Assembly: GCF_004770615.1 (NCBI RefSeq)
Contig: NZ_RQER01000005.1
Coordinates: forward strand, 1 to 64,000
Direction of reading: 5' to 3'
Source: Leptospira langatensis
Lineage (GTDB): Bacteria > Spirochaetota > Leptospiria > Leptospirales > Leptospiraceae
Length of the DNA stretch: 64,000 bases
The position numbers were made by a program, and so were the translations under genes. Of this stretch, positions 46,035-55,591 are shown in pieces. The notes under the pieces are model-generated. The model saw nothing but the letters and a program-made list of their open reading frames with translations, did no database searches and was not told where the DNA came from. Each line of letters begins with the position of its first letter. Within the stretch, counting starts at the first letter, position 1.

Positions 46035-46604
46035 CTACTTTTCGCCCTTCCAATAACGATTCACTTTCTTAATATAATCTTTGGTCTCTCTGTAAGGAGG
46101 GACCCCGTCGTATTTTTGAACGGCTCCTGGGCCCGCGTTGTAGGCGGCCAGGGCGAGATTCGTATCTCCAAATTTCTTCACCATATCTGCCAGAAATCTT
46201 GTTCCGCCGGCGATATTGTCTTCAGGGTCAAACGGATCTTCCACTCCTAAGGCCTCGGCGGTTCCTGGCATCAACTGCATCAGGCCCATTGCTCCCTTCG
46301 GAGAAACGGCGGAAGATCGAAAGCCAGATTCGGCCCGGATCACCGATTTTACAAGGTTCGGGTCTAAATGGTTTTTAGCGGCTTCCTTTTGGATGATTTG
46401 GGCCAGATCCTTCTGTCCGGGATCTGCATCCATTCCAGAAAGCTCTTTGAATTTGGCGTCCAGCGTATCGGCAAATCCGGACTCGGCTGGTTTTTTTGTA
46501 GGATCTCCTTCCTGCTTCTTCGGCTGAAATCTCTCGGTGATCCCTTCAATCTCCTCCATCCTGGCTCGAATTCGCTGATATGACTCTAAATCGGAGAGTT
46601 TCAT
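46035..46604 (-). CDS. lytic transglycosylase (SLT domain)
   Basis: 189 residues. The catalytic glutamate is E92 in SVIRAESGFRSSAVSPKGAMG, followed by LMQLMPGTAEALG and the closing NLALAAYNAGPGAV and YIKKVNRYW, a complete SLT/goose-lysozyme-type domain. No signal peptide, so it may be exported by another route or act with the flagellar system as some spirochaete transglycosylases do. It is convergent with the Cys-rich gene, 3 bp between the stops. A repeat copy lies just upstream (46,620). Confidence 0.88.
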   Translation of the reverse strand: MKLSDLESYQRIRARMEEIEGITERFQPKKQEGDPTKKPAESGFADTLDAKFKELSGMDADPGQKDLAQIIQKEAAKNHLDPNLVKSVIRAESGFRSSAVSPKGAMGLMQLMPGTAEALGVEDPFDPEDNIAGGTRFLADMVKKFGDTNLALAAYNAGPGAVQKYDGVPPYRETKDYIKKVNRYWKGEK

Positions 46605-46754
46605 CCCTTTGCCCCCGAAGGAGTTCCTTCCTCCCGGAAGAACTGCCTCTATATTATGTCTCTCGACAACAAAAGGGTTCTACTGGAGTCTTTTTTCTAG
46701 CTTTTGCGACCGGATTCCAAGGGTTTCTTGAAAAAAGGCCAGGGTTAAGGAACG

Positions 46755-49067
46755 ATGGGTGCCGTGATAGAAATAGAGATCGTCACAACGCCTCGGTTAA
46801 CGTCTTTTCCGATCTTTCTCGCATTTACAAGAGGGTATTTCGAAGAAGAAGGAGTACTCGTACGAGTCCGAGCATTAAAAAGTTATGAAGCTGTTTTAGC
46901 TCACCTGAGAGAAGGTCGGGCCGAAGCCGGTGAGATCCCTTTTACTGTTTGGGTGGACCAACAGCTACACAAGACCTCTCCTCACTGGACTTTCTATAGA
47001 GGGACTGTTCTCTCTTGCTTGGTGCACGGTTTTTATTCTGCTTCTTATATGGAAGCGGAGTCTATTCGCGATTCTTATCATAGTTTTCTTCCTATTTTGC
47101 ATCCGTATTCTCTGGATCGTTTCGTTGCGGAGGAATTTTTTCGCTCAGAGAATTACCATCGTAGAAAACCGGTCCCGTACCTGACCACAAGACCTACCTT
47201 GCTTACTCACGAATTTATTCGTGCGGAATGTTTGGGAGTTGCGGCATCCTTGCAAGAGTTCCCGTTCTTTGGAGAGAAGGGATACTGCCTAACGGTAGAG
47301 AATGAGATCCCTCCGTTCTATCTTCCGACTAATATGATGGTCTTCACAGGAAGGTTTGTTTCTAAATTCCCGGACGAGGCCAATCGTGTTTCTCGCGCAT
47401 TGAAAAGAGCCATGGAAGATCTTGCAAACCATGTTGCGTATGAAGGTGATTCCTATGTGGCAGATTGGGTCGGGCCCTGTCCTTGGAAGCCAAGCGACTT
47501 GGACGGTTTCTATCGCCGTCCTGTCCCCGAGCTAGGAAGGATCTTATCCGGTATGCCTTCTTACGAAGATCTTAGATTCGTAATGGAGATTTACGGCAAG
47601 ACCTTCCCGGGTCTGGAAGGGGGAAGAAAGATCCTAAACGATCTAGCTCATTCGGTAGCAGACGATCCCTTTCCGAAATTTCCGGAGGCCTTCTCCCAGG
47701 CGAATTCCGTATCGAATCGAATGTATTATTCGAACGGAAAACTACCTAAATTAGGTGGGGTCGTAAAGGATATAGCTCCTTTGAGAAGCTTGGTTTCCGA
47801 AATGAAGGAGTTCGCTCTGGCACTTCTTTCCGGAAAGAGAGAAGTTTCCTTGGACACTCAGCTTCCTAAGAGCCCTTATCTCTTCATCAGGTCCACCGTC
47901 AATGGCATATTAGATTATTTGAATCAAGAGATCCGTGATATTGAGGAGAAGAACAAAAGGTTGTCAGAGGACAATTATCTCTTGGAAACCCGTTTGGATA
48001 TCAGCGACTTAAAGCGTCAAACCACGGAAGAAAGATACAGATACATGTTCGAATTTGCTACGGATGCAATGATCATCGTAAATGCGGATACCCGAATGAT
48101 CGTGGATGCGAATCGAAGATTTAGGGAAGTCTCCGGATACCAGATCTCTGAGATAAAGAATATCCGTTTAGCCAGGGTATTACCGGATATCTTGGAGCAA
48201 ACAGAACTCAAGGCGCCTAGCGGAAAGGACCAAAATATGACCTTTATTCCGGAAGCTACCTTGATCTTAAAGGATGGGACCAGATTCTCCGTTGGCTTAA
48301 GTGTTACCGGTTTCAGTGCGGAAACAAAGAGATTCTATCAGATCCAAGTGAACGACAATGCATTGATCTTGGAGTCCGAAAAGATAAAACATGAATTCAT
48401 ATCAAATATTTCGCATGAACTTCGCTCTCCGATGACGAATATCCAAGGATATTTCGATCTATTATTCTCCGATCCTGTTCTTTCTTTGAACGAGGACCAG
48501 AAGGGAATGGCGGATGTGATCCGCAAGAATGTGAGGCGACTGAATTTTCTCATAGATAATCTTCTCCAATTGGAGAATAAGAACTCCCAGACCACGGAAG
48601 AGATGAACGAGATCTTCGATCCTTTGATCGTGATCGAAGAAGTGGTCTATATCAATTCCCCTCCTGCTTCCGAAAAAGGGATCACGATCAGCATGGACCT
48701 TCAGTCCGGTCTGAAGTTGAAAGGTCTTCGGTTCGAGTTTTCTCAGATCGTTACGAATTTCTTCGTGAACGCTGTAAAATATACGGAAAGAGGAGGAGTC
48801 GATGTCTCACTTAAGAAAATATCGGATAAGAAGATAGAGGTTCGCTTTACCGATACCGGCGTGGGGATAGATCCGAAATACAAAGAATTGATCTTTGAAA
48901 GATTTTTCCGGATTCCGGACCAAAGGAATAGAACTGTGGGAGGGACAGGCCTCGGTCTTTCCATCAGCCGCGCGCTCATCAACAAAATGGGTGGTGAAGT
49001 TATCGTCGAACCGAATCTAAAAGGTGGCAGTATTTTTAAGGTAATTTTACCCTTACATTCAGAATGA
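46755..49067 (+). CDS. sensor kinase: solute-binding-like domain + PAS + histidine kinase
   Basis: 770 residues. The first 300 residues resemble ABC substrate-binding proteins of the NMT1/NrtA/CmpA group (TSFPIFLAFTRGYFEEEGVLV, AGEIPFTVWVDQQ, NMMVFTGRFVSKFPDEANRV), with no signal peptide or membrane helix, so the domain appears cytoplasmic. A short coiled linker, one PAS domain (about 425-540: FATDAMIIVNADTRMIVDANRRF), HisKA (phosphorylated His in NISHELRSPM) and HATPase (NFFVNAVKYTERGG, TDTGVGIDP, GGTGLGLSISRAL) follow. The ribosome site AAGGA is 4 bp before the ATG. It overlaps the next gene by 4 bp; no response regulator is adjacent. Confidence 0.85.
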   Translation: MGAVIEIEIVTTPRLTSFPIFLAFTRGYFEEEGVLVRVRALKSYEAVLAHLREGRAEAGEIPFTVWVDQQLHKTSPHWTFYRGTVLSCLVHGFYSASYMEAESIRDSYHSFLPILHPYSLDRFVAEEFFRSENYHRRKPVPYLTTRPTLLTHEFIRAECLGVAASLQEFPFFGEKGYCLTVENEIPPFYLPTNMMVFTGRFVSKFPDEANRVSRALKRAMEDLANHVAYEGDSYVADWVGPCPWKPSDLDGFYRRPVPELGRILSGMPSYEDLRFVMEIYGKTFPGLEGGRKILNDLAHSVADDPFPKFPEAFSQANSVSNRMYYSNGKLPKLGGVVKDIAPLRSLVSEMKEFALALLSGKREVSLDTQLPKSPYLFIRSTVNGILDYLNQEIRDIEEKNKRLSEDNYLLETRLDISDLKRQTTEERYRYMFEFATDAMIIVNADTRMIVDANRRFREVSGYQISEIKNIRLARVLPDILEQTELKAPSGKDQNMTFIPEATLILKDGTRFSVGLSVTGFSAETKRFYQIQVNDNALILESEKIKHEFISNISHELRSPMTNIQGYFDLLFSDPVLSLNEDQKGMADVIRKNVRRLNFLIDNLLQLENKNSQTTEEMNEIFDPLIVIEEVVYINSPPASEKGITISMDLQSGLKLKGLRFEFSQIVTNFFVNAVKYTERGGVDVSLKKISDKKIEVRFTDTGVGIDPKYKELIFERFFRIPDQRNRTVGGTGLGLSISRALINKMGGEVIVEPNLKGGSIFKVILPLHSE

Positions 49068-49741
49068 CCCGTAAACTCGTATATTTTTTTGTAGCACTTG
49101 CATTCCTGATCCTCGCAATTTCCTCTTATTTCCTCTTTAACCCTTCTTCCGAAGAGAATGAGGCCTCTCTCCAGGGCGGTCTCTCTAGAGAAACAGTATT
49201 AAGAAAAGAGAATTCAGTCTTCGACGGAGGAGGATTCCTGGAATTCTCAGAATCTTCCGAAGGGTCTGTAATAGACCAAACCCAAAATGCAAGCGAGGAA
49301 GAAAAGCCTGCTAAACCTAAATCATACTTGGACGGCCTTTCTCCGGAAGAGAGGGCCAAATTGTATGAAAAGATGTACGAAAGGTTCAAGCCTCTGGTCG
49401 AAAAATTCCCGAATAATACTTTGATCCCTCGCAAACTTACGGAAGCGGAAGCCCAAAAAAGAAAGGAAGACGAGGATCATTACTATCGGATCCAAGGAGA
49501 GATCCTGGAAAGAAGGGATGTTCCTAAGGAAGAAATGACCTTCTACTTGAATTCGAAGCTCAAGAGGTCCGACGACATGCTGGAGATCCTACAATATGGT
49601 CTGGACAATTACAAGAAGATGGTCTCCGAGAATTCACAAAGTCCGAATCTAGAATATGAAAAAATGGTAAATGAGAGACTGGAAAGTATTACAAAGAGTA
49701 AGGAAGAAGTATTGAGCGCAAAGAAGGGAATGGATCGTTAA
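49064..49741 (+). CDS. membrane-anchored protein of unknown function, coupled to the kinase
   Basis: 225 residues. N-terminal hydrophobic anchor (LVYFFVALAFLILAISSYFLF), then an acidic linker and a charged helical domain (SYLDGLSPEERAKLYEKMYE, ILERRDVPKEEMTFYLNSKL). ATG overlaps the kinase stop by 4 bp, so it may be an accessory or signal-related protein. No family recognised. Converges on the next gene with a 4-bp overlap of stops. Confidence 0.65.
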   Translation: MTRKLVYFFVALAFLILAISSYFLFNPSSEENEASLQGGLSRETVLRKENSVFDGGGFLEFSESSEGSVIDQTQNASEEEKPAKPKSYLDGLSPEERAKLYEKMYERFKPLVEKFPNNTLIPRKLTEAEAQKRKEDEDHYYRIQGEILERRDVPKEEMTFYLNSKLKRSDDMLEILQYGLDNYKKMVSENSQSPNLEYEKMVNERLESITKSKEEVLSAKKGMDR

Positions 49742-50505
49742 GAATTCTTTCTCTTGCTTTTGGGCCGCTTGCCCTTGCTCGAAGAGGCTTTATTCTTTTT
49801 GGGCACGGACTTTCTAACGGAAGGCAATTTCATCTTATTTACCGTATTCACCAATACCACCAGCTCTTCCATATTCAAGATGGAAAGAAGGGAAAGCACT
49901 TTCTGAAATCCGATCTGTTGCAAAAGCGTAAGGGCGTTCTTGGTGCCGAACGTTTTTAGAAGTGTAGGTATCTCTCCGACGGATCGTTTTCGGATCCATT
50001 CCGCACATTCATTCGGGGTCAATGTCTTGGTCAAAGGAACGAAGTCCTTGACCGGGACTGCCTTTGCGATCTCTAAAAAGGAATCCGTCCCGATCGCATT
50101 CAGATATTCTAATGCTTCTTCTGTTCCTATATTAGTGATGATCTCTACGATGGTCTTGGAGCCGATGGTGCTGTTGATCCTGGCAACGTCTTCCGGAGAC
50201 AATGCTTCTGCCAGGAGTTTGAGTTCCTTCAGGCCCAGATGCTTTACATAATAGACTAGATCTCCGGGGACAGTGTTTCGGATCAGCTCTACTAGAATGG
50301 ATTCAGGGATAGACTGAAGAAGGCTTACAATTTCCTGTTGGGTCAGGTTTTGGCTTAGGAATAATAGACTTTTATGATCCACCTTCTCCGAAATGGAGAA
50401 TAGTGCCTCGTAACCCAGGTCCCTGAATAACTGAAAGGACTTCTGGGGTCCGAGTTTATCCAGATATTCTAATGCATTCTGGATGGTGGAAATGACCTTT
50501 TTCAT
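49738..50505 (-). CDS. helical-repeat protein, unknown
   Basis: 255 residues. Short leucine-rich helices recur (YLDKLGPQKSFQLFRDLGYEAL, LVELIRNTVPGDLVYYVKHLGL, YLNAIGTDSFLEIAKAVP), like HEAT- or MgtE-N-type helical repeats. The last 35 residues are Lys/Ser-rich (KKNKASSSKGKRPKSKRK). No signal peptide. Its start overlaps the stop of the upstream gene by 4 bp. Confidence 0.6.
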   Translation of the reverse strand: MKKVISTIQNALEYLDKLGPQKSFQLFRDLGYEALFSISEKVDHKSLLFLSQNLTQQEIVSLLQSIPESILVELIRNTVPGDLVYYVKHLGLKELKLLAEALSPEDVARINSTIGSKTIVEIITNIGTEEALEYLNAIGTDSFLEIAKAVPVKDFVPLTKTLTPNECAEWIRKRSVGEIPTLLKTFGTKNALTLLQQIGFQKVLSLLSILNMEELVVLVNTVNKMKLPSVRKSVPKKNKASSSKGKRPKSKRKNS

Positions 50506-51401
50506 CCCAAGATATCCCCTAGAATATCTAGAACAAGCGGAGTGACCGGTTTTTTAGAATGGACCTTTCTTAGATTATGTGCGGTATCGCTCGCTATCTT
50601 TCCGATCCAAAGATCCAATTCCGTTTGGGACAGGCCTACGAATTCCTTTAAGGATTCCTTTCTATAATGATTTAATAATGTATCTCGACCGATAGAATAA
50701 ACATTCTCCATAGAGGCTCGCACCTTTTCGTCGCTTGCGATCGCTCTTCGGATCCGATCCGTACCGGCCCCGAACTGAGAGGTTTCCATTCTTCCCAGAT
50801 CCTTAAAGCCTGTTTGCAATAGGATCTTTAAGGTATTCCGGATCACCGCTTGGATCTCTTGTGTCCCAGAGCCTATGGATACGAAGTCCGCAATTCTTTC
50901 CGTAAATGTCGGCAAAAGAGCAGAGAGGAATTGTGAGATCTGTTTTTCCAATCCAGCGGCCTGGAATACTCCATGAAGAGGATTGATCTTCTTATGGAAT
51001 TCGCTTAATACTTTTTCCAAACCTTGGGCGAAGATCTCCTGCACTTCCGCTTGGTTTAAGATCCCCATCAGCAAGGTCTTGGAGGGGGCAGCCTGTGCCC
51101 CTGCGATGAACTCTACGATCGCATCCCTTGACTCTTCCGAAAGAAGTTCGTCCAAAGAAGAATACGGGAAGGCTTTCTCTACGGGAAATTCTTCCGCGAG
51201 CACTTTTAATTTTTCTTCCGGCAGACGGAATAACCCAATCGCAGAAGGAGATAACGCGATCTCTCCCGGTAGGATCTCCTCCAAGGTGGAGGAGAATAGG
51301 AAATTCAAACTTTTACTGATACTCGCTTCTAGTTTACCGGGAGCTGTGATCCAGTTTTCTACTTTGGTCTTGCGAGAACCGATTCTTTTCCAAAAGGCCA
51401 A
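50502..51401 (-). CDS. unknown helical protein
   Basis: 299 residues, alpha-helical, without signal peptide or membrane helix. Not recognised. TTG start at 51,401 with a strong AGGAG 6 bp before it. It forms an operon with the helical-repeat gene (4-bp overlap) and the acyltransferase gene upstream (9 bp). Confidence 0.6.
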   Translation of the reverse strand: MAFWKRIGSRKTKVENWITAPGKLEASISKSLNFLFSSTLEEILPGEIALSPSAIGLFRLPEEKLKVLAEEFPVEKAFPYSSLDELLSEESRDAIVEFIAGAQAAPSKTLLMGILNQAEVQEIFAQGLEKVLSEFHKKINPLHGVFQAAGLEKQISQFLSALLPTFTERIADFVSIGSGTQEIQAVIRNTLKILLQTGFKDLGRMETSQFGAGTDRIRRAIASDEKVRASMENVYSIGRDTLLNHYRKESLKEFVGLSQTELDLWIGKIASDTAHNLRKVHSKKPVTPLVLDILGDILG

Positions 51402-51410
51402 AAATTTCTC

Positions 51411-52559
51411 CTATACGGTTACAGTAGACGCCCACACGGCATCCAGTTTTGGAAGATGATAAGTAAGTTGGTTCTTATGATATAAGACCAGATTCTTTTT
51501 CTTCAAATTATGAAGATCTTTCGGAATCTGAAAGAGCTTCTCCAGAAATACAATATCGTTCCCTTCTAATTTCAGGAATCCGCTTTTCTTTGCCTTCTCC
51601 AAGAAGGAATCAAATGCATGCTTCAGATTTTCCGTATGAAATTTTTGCGATATATAGATCTCAGGATGTTTTGCACGGATCGTTTCCGCAAAGGACTTCA
51701 GGTTTTGGAAGAATTTCTCTTTGCTTTCCTTGGCCTTTCCTTCGAATTTCAAGACCATATAAGAAGCGAGATTTCCTGCAGTCACGGTGTATCGGCTACC
51801 CAATCTGTCCTTTACGATGCTTGCTACTTCGTCCGAGTCCGCACTTTCCGGAATAGGGAATTGGTCCCCGTATCCGATATGAAGCTCTGCTTTCTTGGAG
51901 GAGAAATAATCGTAGGTGAGCGTGAAGGAAGTGAAATTCAGCCCTTTGAATTTAGTTCTAAGGAAATAGACACCCTTCTTGATCTGGTTCATGTATCCGT
52001 CATGATTGAAGGTCCCTTCCGGGAACATGAATAAGTTCCTACCTTCCGAGATCCTGTCGGAGAGATAGCTCCATTCCTGGTCTACCAAATCTCTAAGAGT
52101 TCCTTTCTTGAGGAGTTCTCTTGCATTATCACGGAACGGTCTCTTGATAGGAACGCATCCGATATAGTTCATGTATTTCGGGATGATCATGGATTTATCG
52201 ATCAGGAAGAAGATCCATTTCATGATCCCCTTCGGTTTGAATTCCTTGGTCAAGAAATCCTTTTTCATTAAATCCTCTCTGGCCGGGATCGCAAACTTGA
52301 TAGAAGGATTTACGTGAGGATAAACCGCTGCGAGTGCGGGAACATCTCCTTCCCAAACGTGATTTGCCATCAGAACGGAAGGATAGGGAGCAGAAAGCAA
52401 TTGTTTCGGATTGCTGGCAGGAAAATATTCTTCGAAAGAATCGAATAGAAGTCCTCTTGCCTTGAATACCAGTCTGATCATGAGACTATAGGTCTTAGTG
52501 GTATAAACCGGGGTCACTTCCTTTCCGGTCTGTGTTTCCTGGGATCCTGTATGATTCAT
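51411..52559 (-). CDS. PlsC-type acyltransferase
   Basis: 382 residues. Motif I, the catalytic H-x4-D, is NHVWEGD; motif III is MFPEGTFNHDG, as in glycerol-phosphate acyltransferases. The conserved core occupies about residues 60-220; the C-terminal 150 residues are additional and charged. It acylates lysophosphatidate or a similar lipid at the inner membrane, but the precise acceptor cannot be stated. It precedes two unknown genes of the same operon and follows alr after 9 bp. Confidence 0.8.
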   Translation of the reverse strand: MNHTGSQETQTGKEVTPVYTTKTYSLMIRLVFKARGLLFDSFEEYFPASNPKQLLSAPYPSVLMANHVWEGDVPALAAVYPHVNPSIKFAIPAREDLMKKDFLTKEFKPKGIMKWIFFLIDKSMIIPKYMNYIGCVPIKRPFRDNARELLKKGTLRDLVDQEWSYLSDRISEGRNLFMFPEGTFNHDGYMNQIKKGVYFLRTKFKGLNFTSFTLTYDYFSSKKAELHIGYGDQFPIPESADSDEVASIVKDRLGSRYTVTAGNLASYMVLKFEGKAKESKEKFFQNLKSFAETIRAKHPEIYISQKFHTENLKHAFDSFLEKAKKSGFLKLEGNDIVFLEKLFQIPKDLHNLKKKNLVLYHKNQLTYHLPKLDAVWASTVTV

Positions 52560-52568
52560 AAACTCTCT

Positions 52569-53702
52569 TTACTCTCGGATTATTTTTGGCACCGACTCGC
52601 TGATCCGAGTGGTCACTTCGTAGTTGATCGTATAAGTCCAATTCGCATGATCGTCTGCACCGATCTCTTCTTCTTTATCTTTTCCTAAAATAGTAACCAC
52701 GTCCCCGATCTCTACATCGTGAATATGAGTGACATCCAACATGGTCATGTTCATGCAGATCCTTCCCAGGATCTTGGCTCGTTTTCCTCGAACCAACATG
52801 ACTCCGTTGTTCGAAAGCTTACGATCCAATCCTTCGTAGTAGCCTACGGGTACGACCGCCACCTTGGTTTCCGCACTCGTCTGGTACGTGGAACCATAAC
52901 CTACGAAACTATCTTCAGGCACCGTCTTCAAATGAACGATCTTTGCCTTCCAGCTCATTACCGGGGAAAGTTGAAAGTCCTTCTTCCCACTTAGATGGAG
53001 AGAGAGTCTTGTCTGTAAACTCGGCCAAAGCCCATAGAGAGAGATCCCAACTCGAACCAGATCGTAATGCGCTTCCGGAAAGAGCATGGTAGAAGCGGAA
53101 GCACAAGCATGCTTGATCAGATCCTTGAATCCGAATCTTTCCGCCATTTGGATGGCATCCGCAAAATTCCTCATCTGTTCTTTGGAATATTTCTGTTCTA
53201 ACACATCCTCTGTGCTCGCGAAGTGGGTCGCTATTCCATGCAAGGGAAGATTTTCGTCTTTGATCTCAGAAAGCGTTCTTTCTAGATCCTTTCCGGAATA
53301 GCCGAGCCTAGCCATTCCCGTATCTACTTTGAGATGGATCTTAGGAGAAGGTTCACATTCTGAAAGAATGCGAACACTTTCGGTCCTAGAAACGATGATC
53401 CAAAAATTCGGGTCGGAGACTTCTTTCTTTCTGGAGGATAAGTCTGGGATCTCTCCCATGATGAGAATGGGAAACGCCGGATACTTTGCCCTAAGAACTA
53501 GAGCTTCTTCTAAAGAATTCACTCCGAATAAGTTTGCACCTCCCTGAAAGGCGAGTGCAGCTGTTTCCAGGAGTCCATGGCCGTACGCATTGGATTTGAT
53601 GATGGCGGCGATCAATGTTTTGGGAGAAAGAAGAGATCGAAAACTCTTTAGATTCTCGGCGATAGCCTTGGCGGAAAGTTCAATCCAAGTTCTTTCTTTC
53701 AT
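52569..53702 (-). CDS. alr: alanine racemase Alr
   Basis: PLP enzyme giving D-alanine for peptidoglycan. The PLP lysine is K36 in AAIIKSNAYGHG; HLKVDTGMARLGY, HFASTEDV and the RVGISLYGL barrel segment are present, and the C-terminal domain contains VGYGSTYQT with the catalytic tyrosine. I placed the start at MKERTWIEL (53,702), which gives 377 residues, the usual length; the frame is open 64 codons further upstream but that stretch is not conserved. Divergent from the gene at 53,850. Confidence 0.95.
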   Translation of the reverse strand: MKERTWIELSAKAIAENLKSFRSLLSPKTLIAAIIKSNAYGHGLLETAALAFQGGANLFGVNSLEEALVLRAKYPAFPILIMGEIPDLSSRKKEVSDPNFWIIVSRTESVRILSECEPSPKIHLKVDTGMARLGYSGKDLERTLSEIKDENLPLHGIATHFASTEDVLEQKYSKEQMRNFADAIQMAERFGFKDLIKHACASASTMLFPEAHYDLVRVGISLYGLWPSLQTRLSLHLSGKKDFQLSPVMSWKAKIVHLKTVPEDSFVGYGSTYQTSAETKVAVVPVGYYEGLDRKLSNNGVMLVRGKRAKILGRICMNMTMLDVTHIHDVEIGDVVTILGKDKEEEIGADDHANWTYTINYEVTTRISESVPKIIRE

Positions 53703-53849
53703 TCTTAGGATTACATATCGCTTCCTTTCTTCCTGCCTGTCATTCTGATTTTTCCTTTCCAGCGAAACTAAAAAAAGGGTTTCCCGAGTGGAGAAATGCA
53801 TACAAACTGCCCGGGAAACGGCTAAAACCAACAGTTCTAGGAACCCTGG

Positions 53850-54338
53850 ATGAAACAATACAAAGTAGTACAAACCTTTCCCGTACCCTTGCAAGACTTA
53901 CTTCGAGCCAGAGAAGATAGATACAAGTATCTGGATCGCTTTCCGGAGTTGAAAAACGTAGAACTATTGGAGGAAAGAAAAGAAGGGAACAAGGTATTTC
54001 AAAAAAGAAAGGTAAAGTTAGCCGAATCCTTACCGAAGGTGCTCGCTACCTTATTATCGGATCCTTCTCTTTTGGAAGATTCCGTATTCGATCTTTCCAC
54101 CAATACCCATGAGTTTACGATCGCACCTCCCGGAAATGATACAATTGTAACAATCAAAGGCTTCTCCGTGTATAAGGAGATCGGCCCCAACGAGTCTGAA
54201 AGAAGTTATGATGTTAAGGTTAGCTCAGGAGTATTCCTCATGGGCTCTGTCATCGAGACAGTGATCGAAGAGATCCATCGCCATTCTTTGGACAAGGACA
54301 AGAACTCTATCTCCGAGTTCCTGAAGAAGGGCGACTAA
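53850..54338 (+). CDS. DUF2505-like (START/SRPBCC-fold) protein
   Basis: 162 residues, cytoplasmic. The start MKQYKVVQTFPVPLQDLLRA and the alternating strands (FTIAPPGNDTIVTIKGFSVYKE, RSYDVKVSSGVFLMGSVIETV) look like the DUF2505 branch of the lipid-binding START superfamily. Function unknown. In the 147 bp between it and alr, an inverted repeat GTTTCCCG-25-CGGGAAAC (53,779-53,819) may be a regulatory site. Confidence 0.55.
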   Translation: MKQYKVVQTFPVPLQDLLRAREDRYKYLDRFPELKNVELLEERKEGNKVFQKRKVKLAESLPKVLATLLSDPSLLEDSVFDLSTNTHEFTIAPPGNDTIVTIKGFSVYKEIGPNESERSYDVKVSSGVFLMGSVIETVIEEIHRHSLDKDKNSISEFLKKGD

Positions 54339-54401
54339 GCCCTTCCTTCCTTCTTATTCTTTCTTTAAAGCAATCGACTGCCTCGATCTTAAGTACAAGG
54401 G

Positions 54402-54418
54402 CCCTGAATTTTTCAGGG
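54402..54418. terminator. hairpin between convergent genes
   Basis: CCCTGAA-TTT-TTCAGGG stem, with a further GGGTTCAGGGC nearby. It overlaps the stop region of the thioredoxin-like gene and follows the DUF2505-like gene by 63 bp. Confidence 0.5.
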
Positions 54419-54856
54419 TTCAGGGCTTTGCTTTGTGGAGCCGGAGAGTTTTTGGATAAATGCTTTCTCCGGTACTCCTGGCTCCAGAAGAAGGAGCTCC
54501 TCTCCTAGATTCATGATCCCCCAAGAAGGCTTACCGCTTCGAACCAAGGAGAGAGCCTCTAGAAATCTATCGTCGGAGAGAATTCTTTCGTATTCCAAAC
54601 TTCCTTCCGACACGCGGAGAAGAGTCCAACCAAGGCCATCCAAGTCCTGCAAGACGTTTGTCTCCAAGCCGCAGTCTCCGCATCCAAGAGGAGTGATGAA
54701 AAAAATGATCCCTTTTTTTCCGGAGGTTTCTGCGTCGGAGATGGCTTCTTCTCGAGTGGTAAAGACCGAGTAAGAGGTGAAGAAGCGCGATAGTCGATCT
54801 CTCTTCATATAGATGAGCGTACTCAAAAGGGCACAAAAAACCCCGAAAAAGCTCAA
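54413..54856 (-). CDS. membrane-anchored thioredoxin-like protein
   Basis: About 147 residues with an N-terminal membrane helix (FFGVFCALLSTLIYM) and a thioredoxin-like domain with a CxxC in FITPLGCGDCGLETNVLQDL. The conserved cis-Pro region appears as VRSGKPSWGIMNL, which fits the fold. Probably a periplasm-facing thiol enzyme or haem/copper-related thioredoxin; its partner is unknown. The start is a TTG (54,856); no ATG fits before the anchor. Confidence 0.6.
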   Translation of the reverse strand: MSFFGVFCALLSTLIYMKRDRLSRFFTSYSVFTTREEAISDAETSGKKGIIFFITPLGCGDCGLETNVLQDLDGLGWTLLRVSEGSLEYERILSDDRFLEALSLVRSGKPSWGIMNLGEELLLLEPGVPEKAFIQKLSGSTKQSPEP

Positions 54857-55087
54857 AAGGACCCATTTTTTAAATCGGTGATTTTCGATGATCTTGCTCC
54901 TCGTGGAAATTCAATTCGTGTCTCGTCTCTAAAAATGTAACGTTATCAGTTTCTAGGATCTTCCGATGCTAGAAAAAGCTGTACGGAAAAAATAAATATA
55001 AATTTACGTAGAGAGTTGACAAAAAAACATAGTCATACGCATGCTCGGTTACTAAACCAAAACCGGTTCGGAGGTGTCAGGCAGTAG

Positions 55088-55474
55088 ATGAACGCATTGG
55101 GAAAGCACGTAATTGCAGAGTTTTATGAGTGTGATTACGAGACCATCAACAATCACGAATTGGTAGAAGATATCATGTTGAAGGCAGTCGACCTCTCCGG
55201 TGCCACCACAGTTAAATCTGTTTTTCATAGATTTAGTCCGTTTGGTGTGAGCGGTGTAGTGGTCGTGAGCGAATCCCATTTCGCCATACATACCTGGCCC
55301 GAATACGGTTATTGCGCTATCGACGTCTTCACTTGCGGAGACTTAATCGATAATCAGGCAGCTCTGGAATATCTCAAGGAACGCTTCGGCTCGAAGAGCA
55401 TCTCCGTTGTGGAAATGAAGCGCGGTTTGTTGAAACTTGGCGTAGACCTACCTCACAAACCAGTTGGGAAATAG
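55088..55474 (+). CDS. speD: S-adenosylmethionine decarboxylase proenzyme SpeD (class 1B)
   Basis: 128 residues, the short Thermotoga/Bacillus-type proenzyme that cuts itself between E62 and S63 and turns S63 into the pyruvoyl cofactor. Active-site residues sit at the standard numbering: S55, S63, H68 and C83 in the segment SESHFAIHTWPEYGY to DVFTCG. It decarboxylates AdoMet to give the aminopropyl donor for spermidine. It lies upstream of the SET-SpeD fusion and speE. A TTGACA at about 55,017 may be the -35 of its promoter, but the -10 is unclear. Confidence 0.95.
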   Translation: MNALGKHVIAEFYECDYETINNHELVEDIMLKAVDLSGATTVKSVFHRFSPFGVSGVVVVSESHFAIHTWPEYGYCAIDVFTCGDLIDNQAALEYLKERFGSKSISVVEMKRGLLKLGVDLPHKPVGK

Positions 55475-55591
55475 AGACCTTCTCTCCGGCAGAGCCGGAA
55501 AAACCCGAATTGATAAAGATGAATTCCCCTCTCCAGGTGGGTGGGCAGTAATTTCATACGTTCAAATTAATACGAGGAGAGGTACCAGAGC

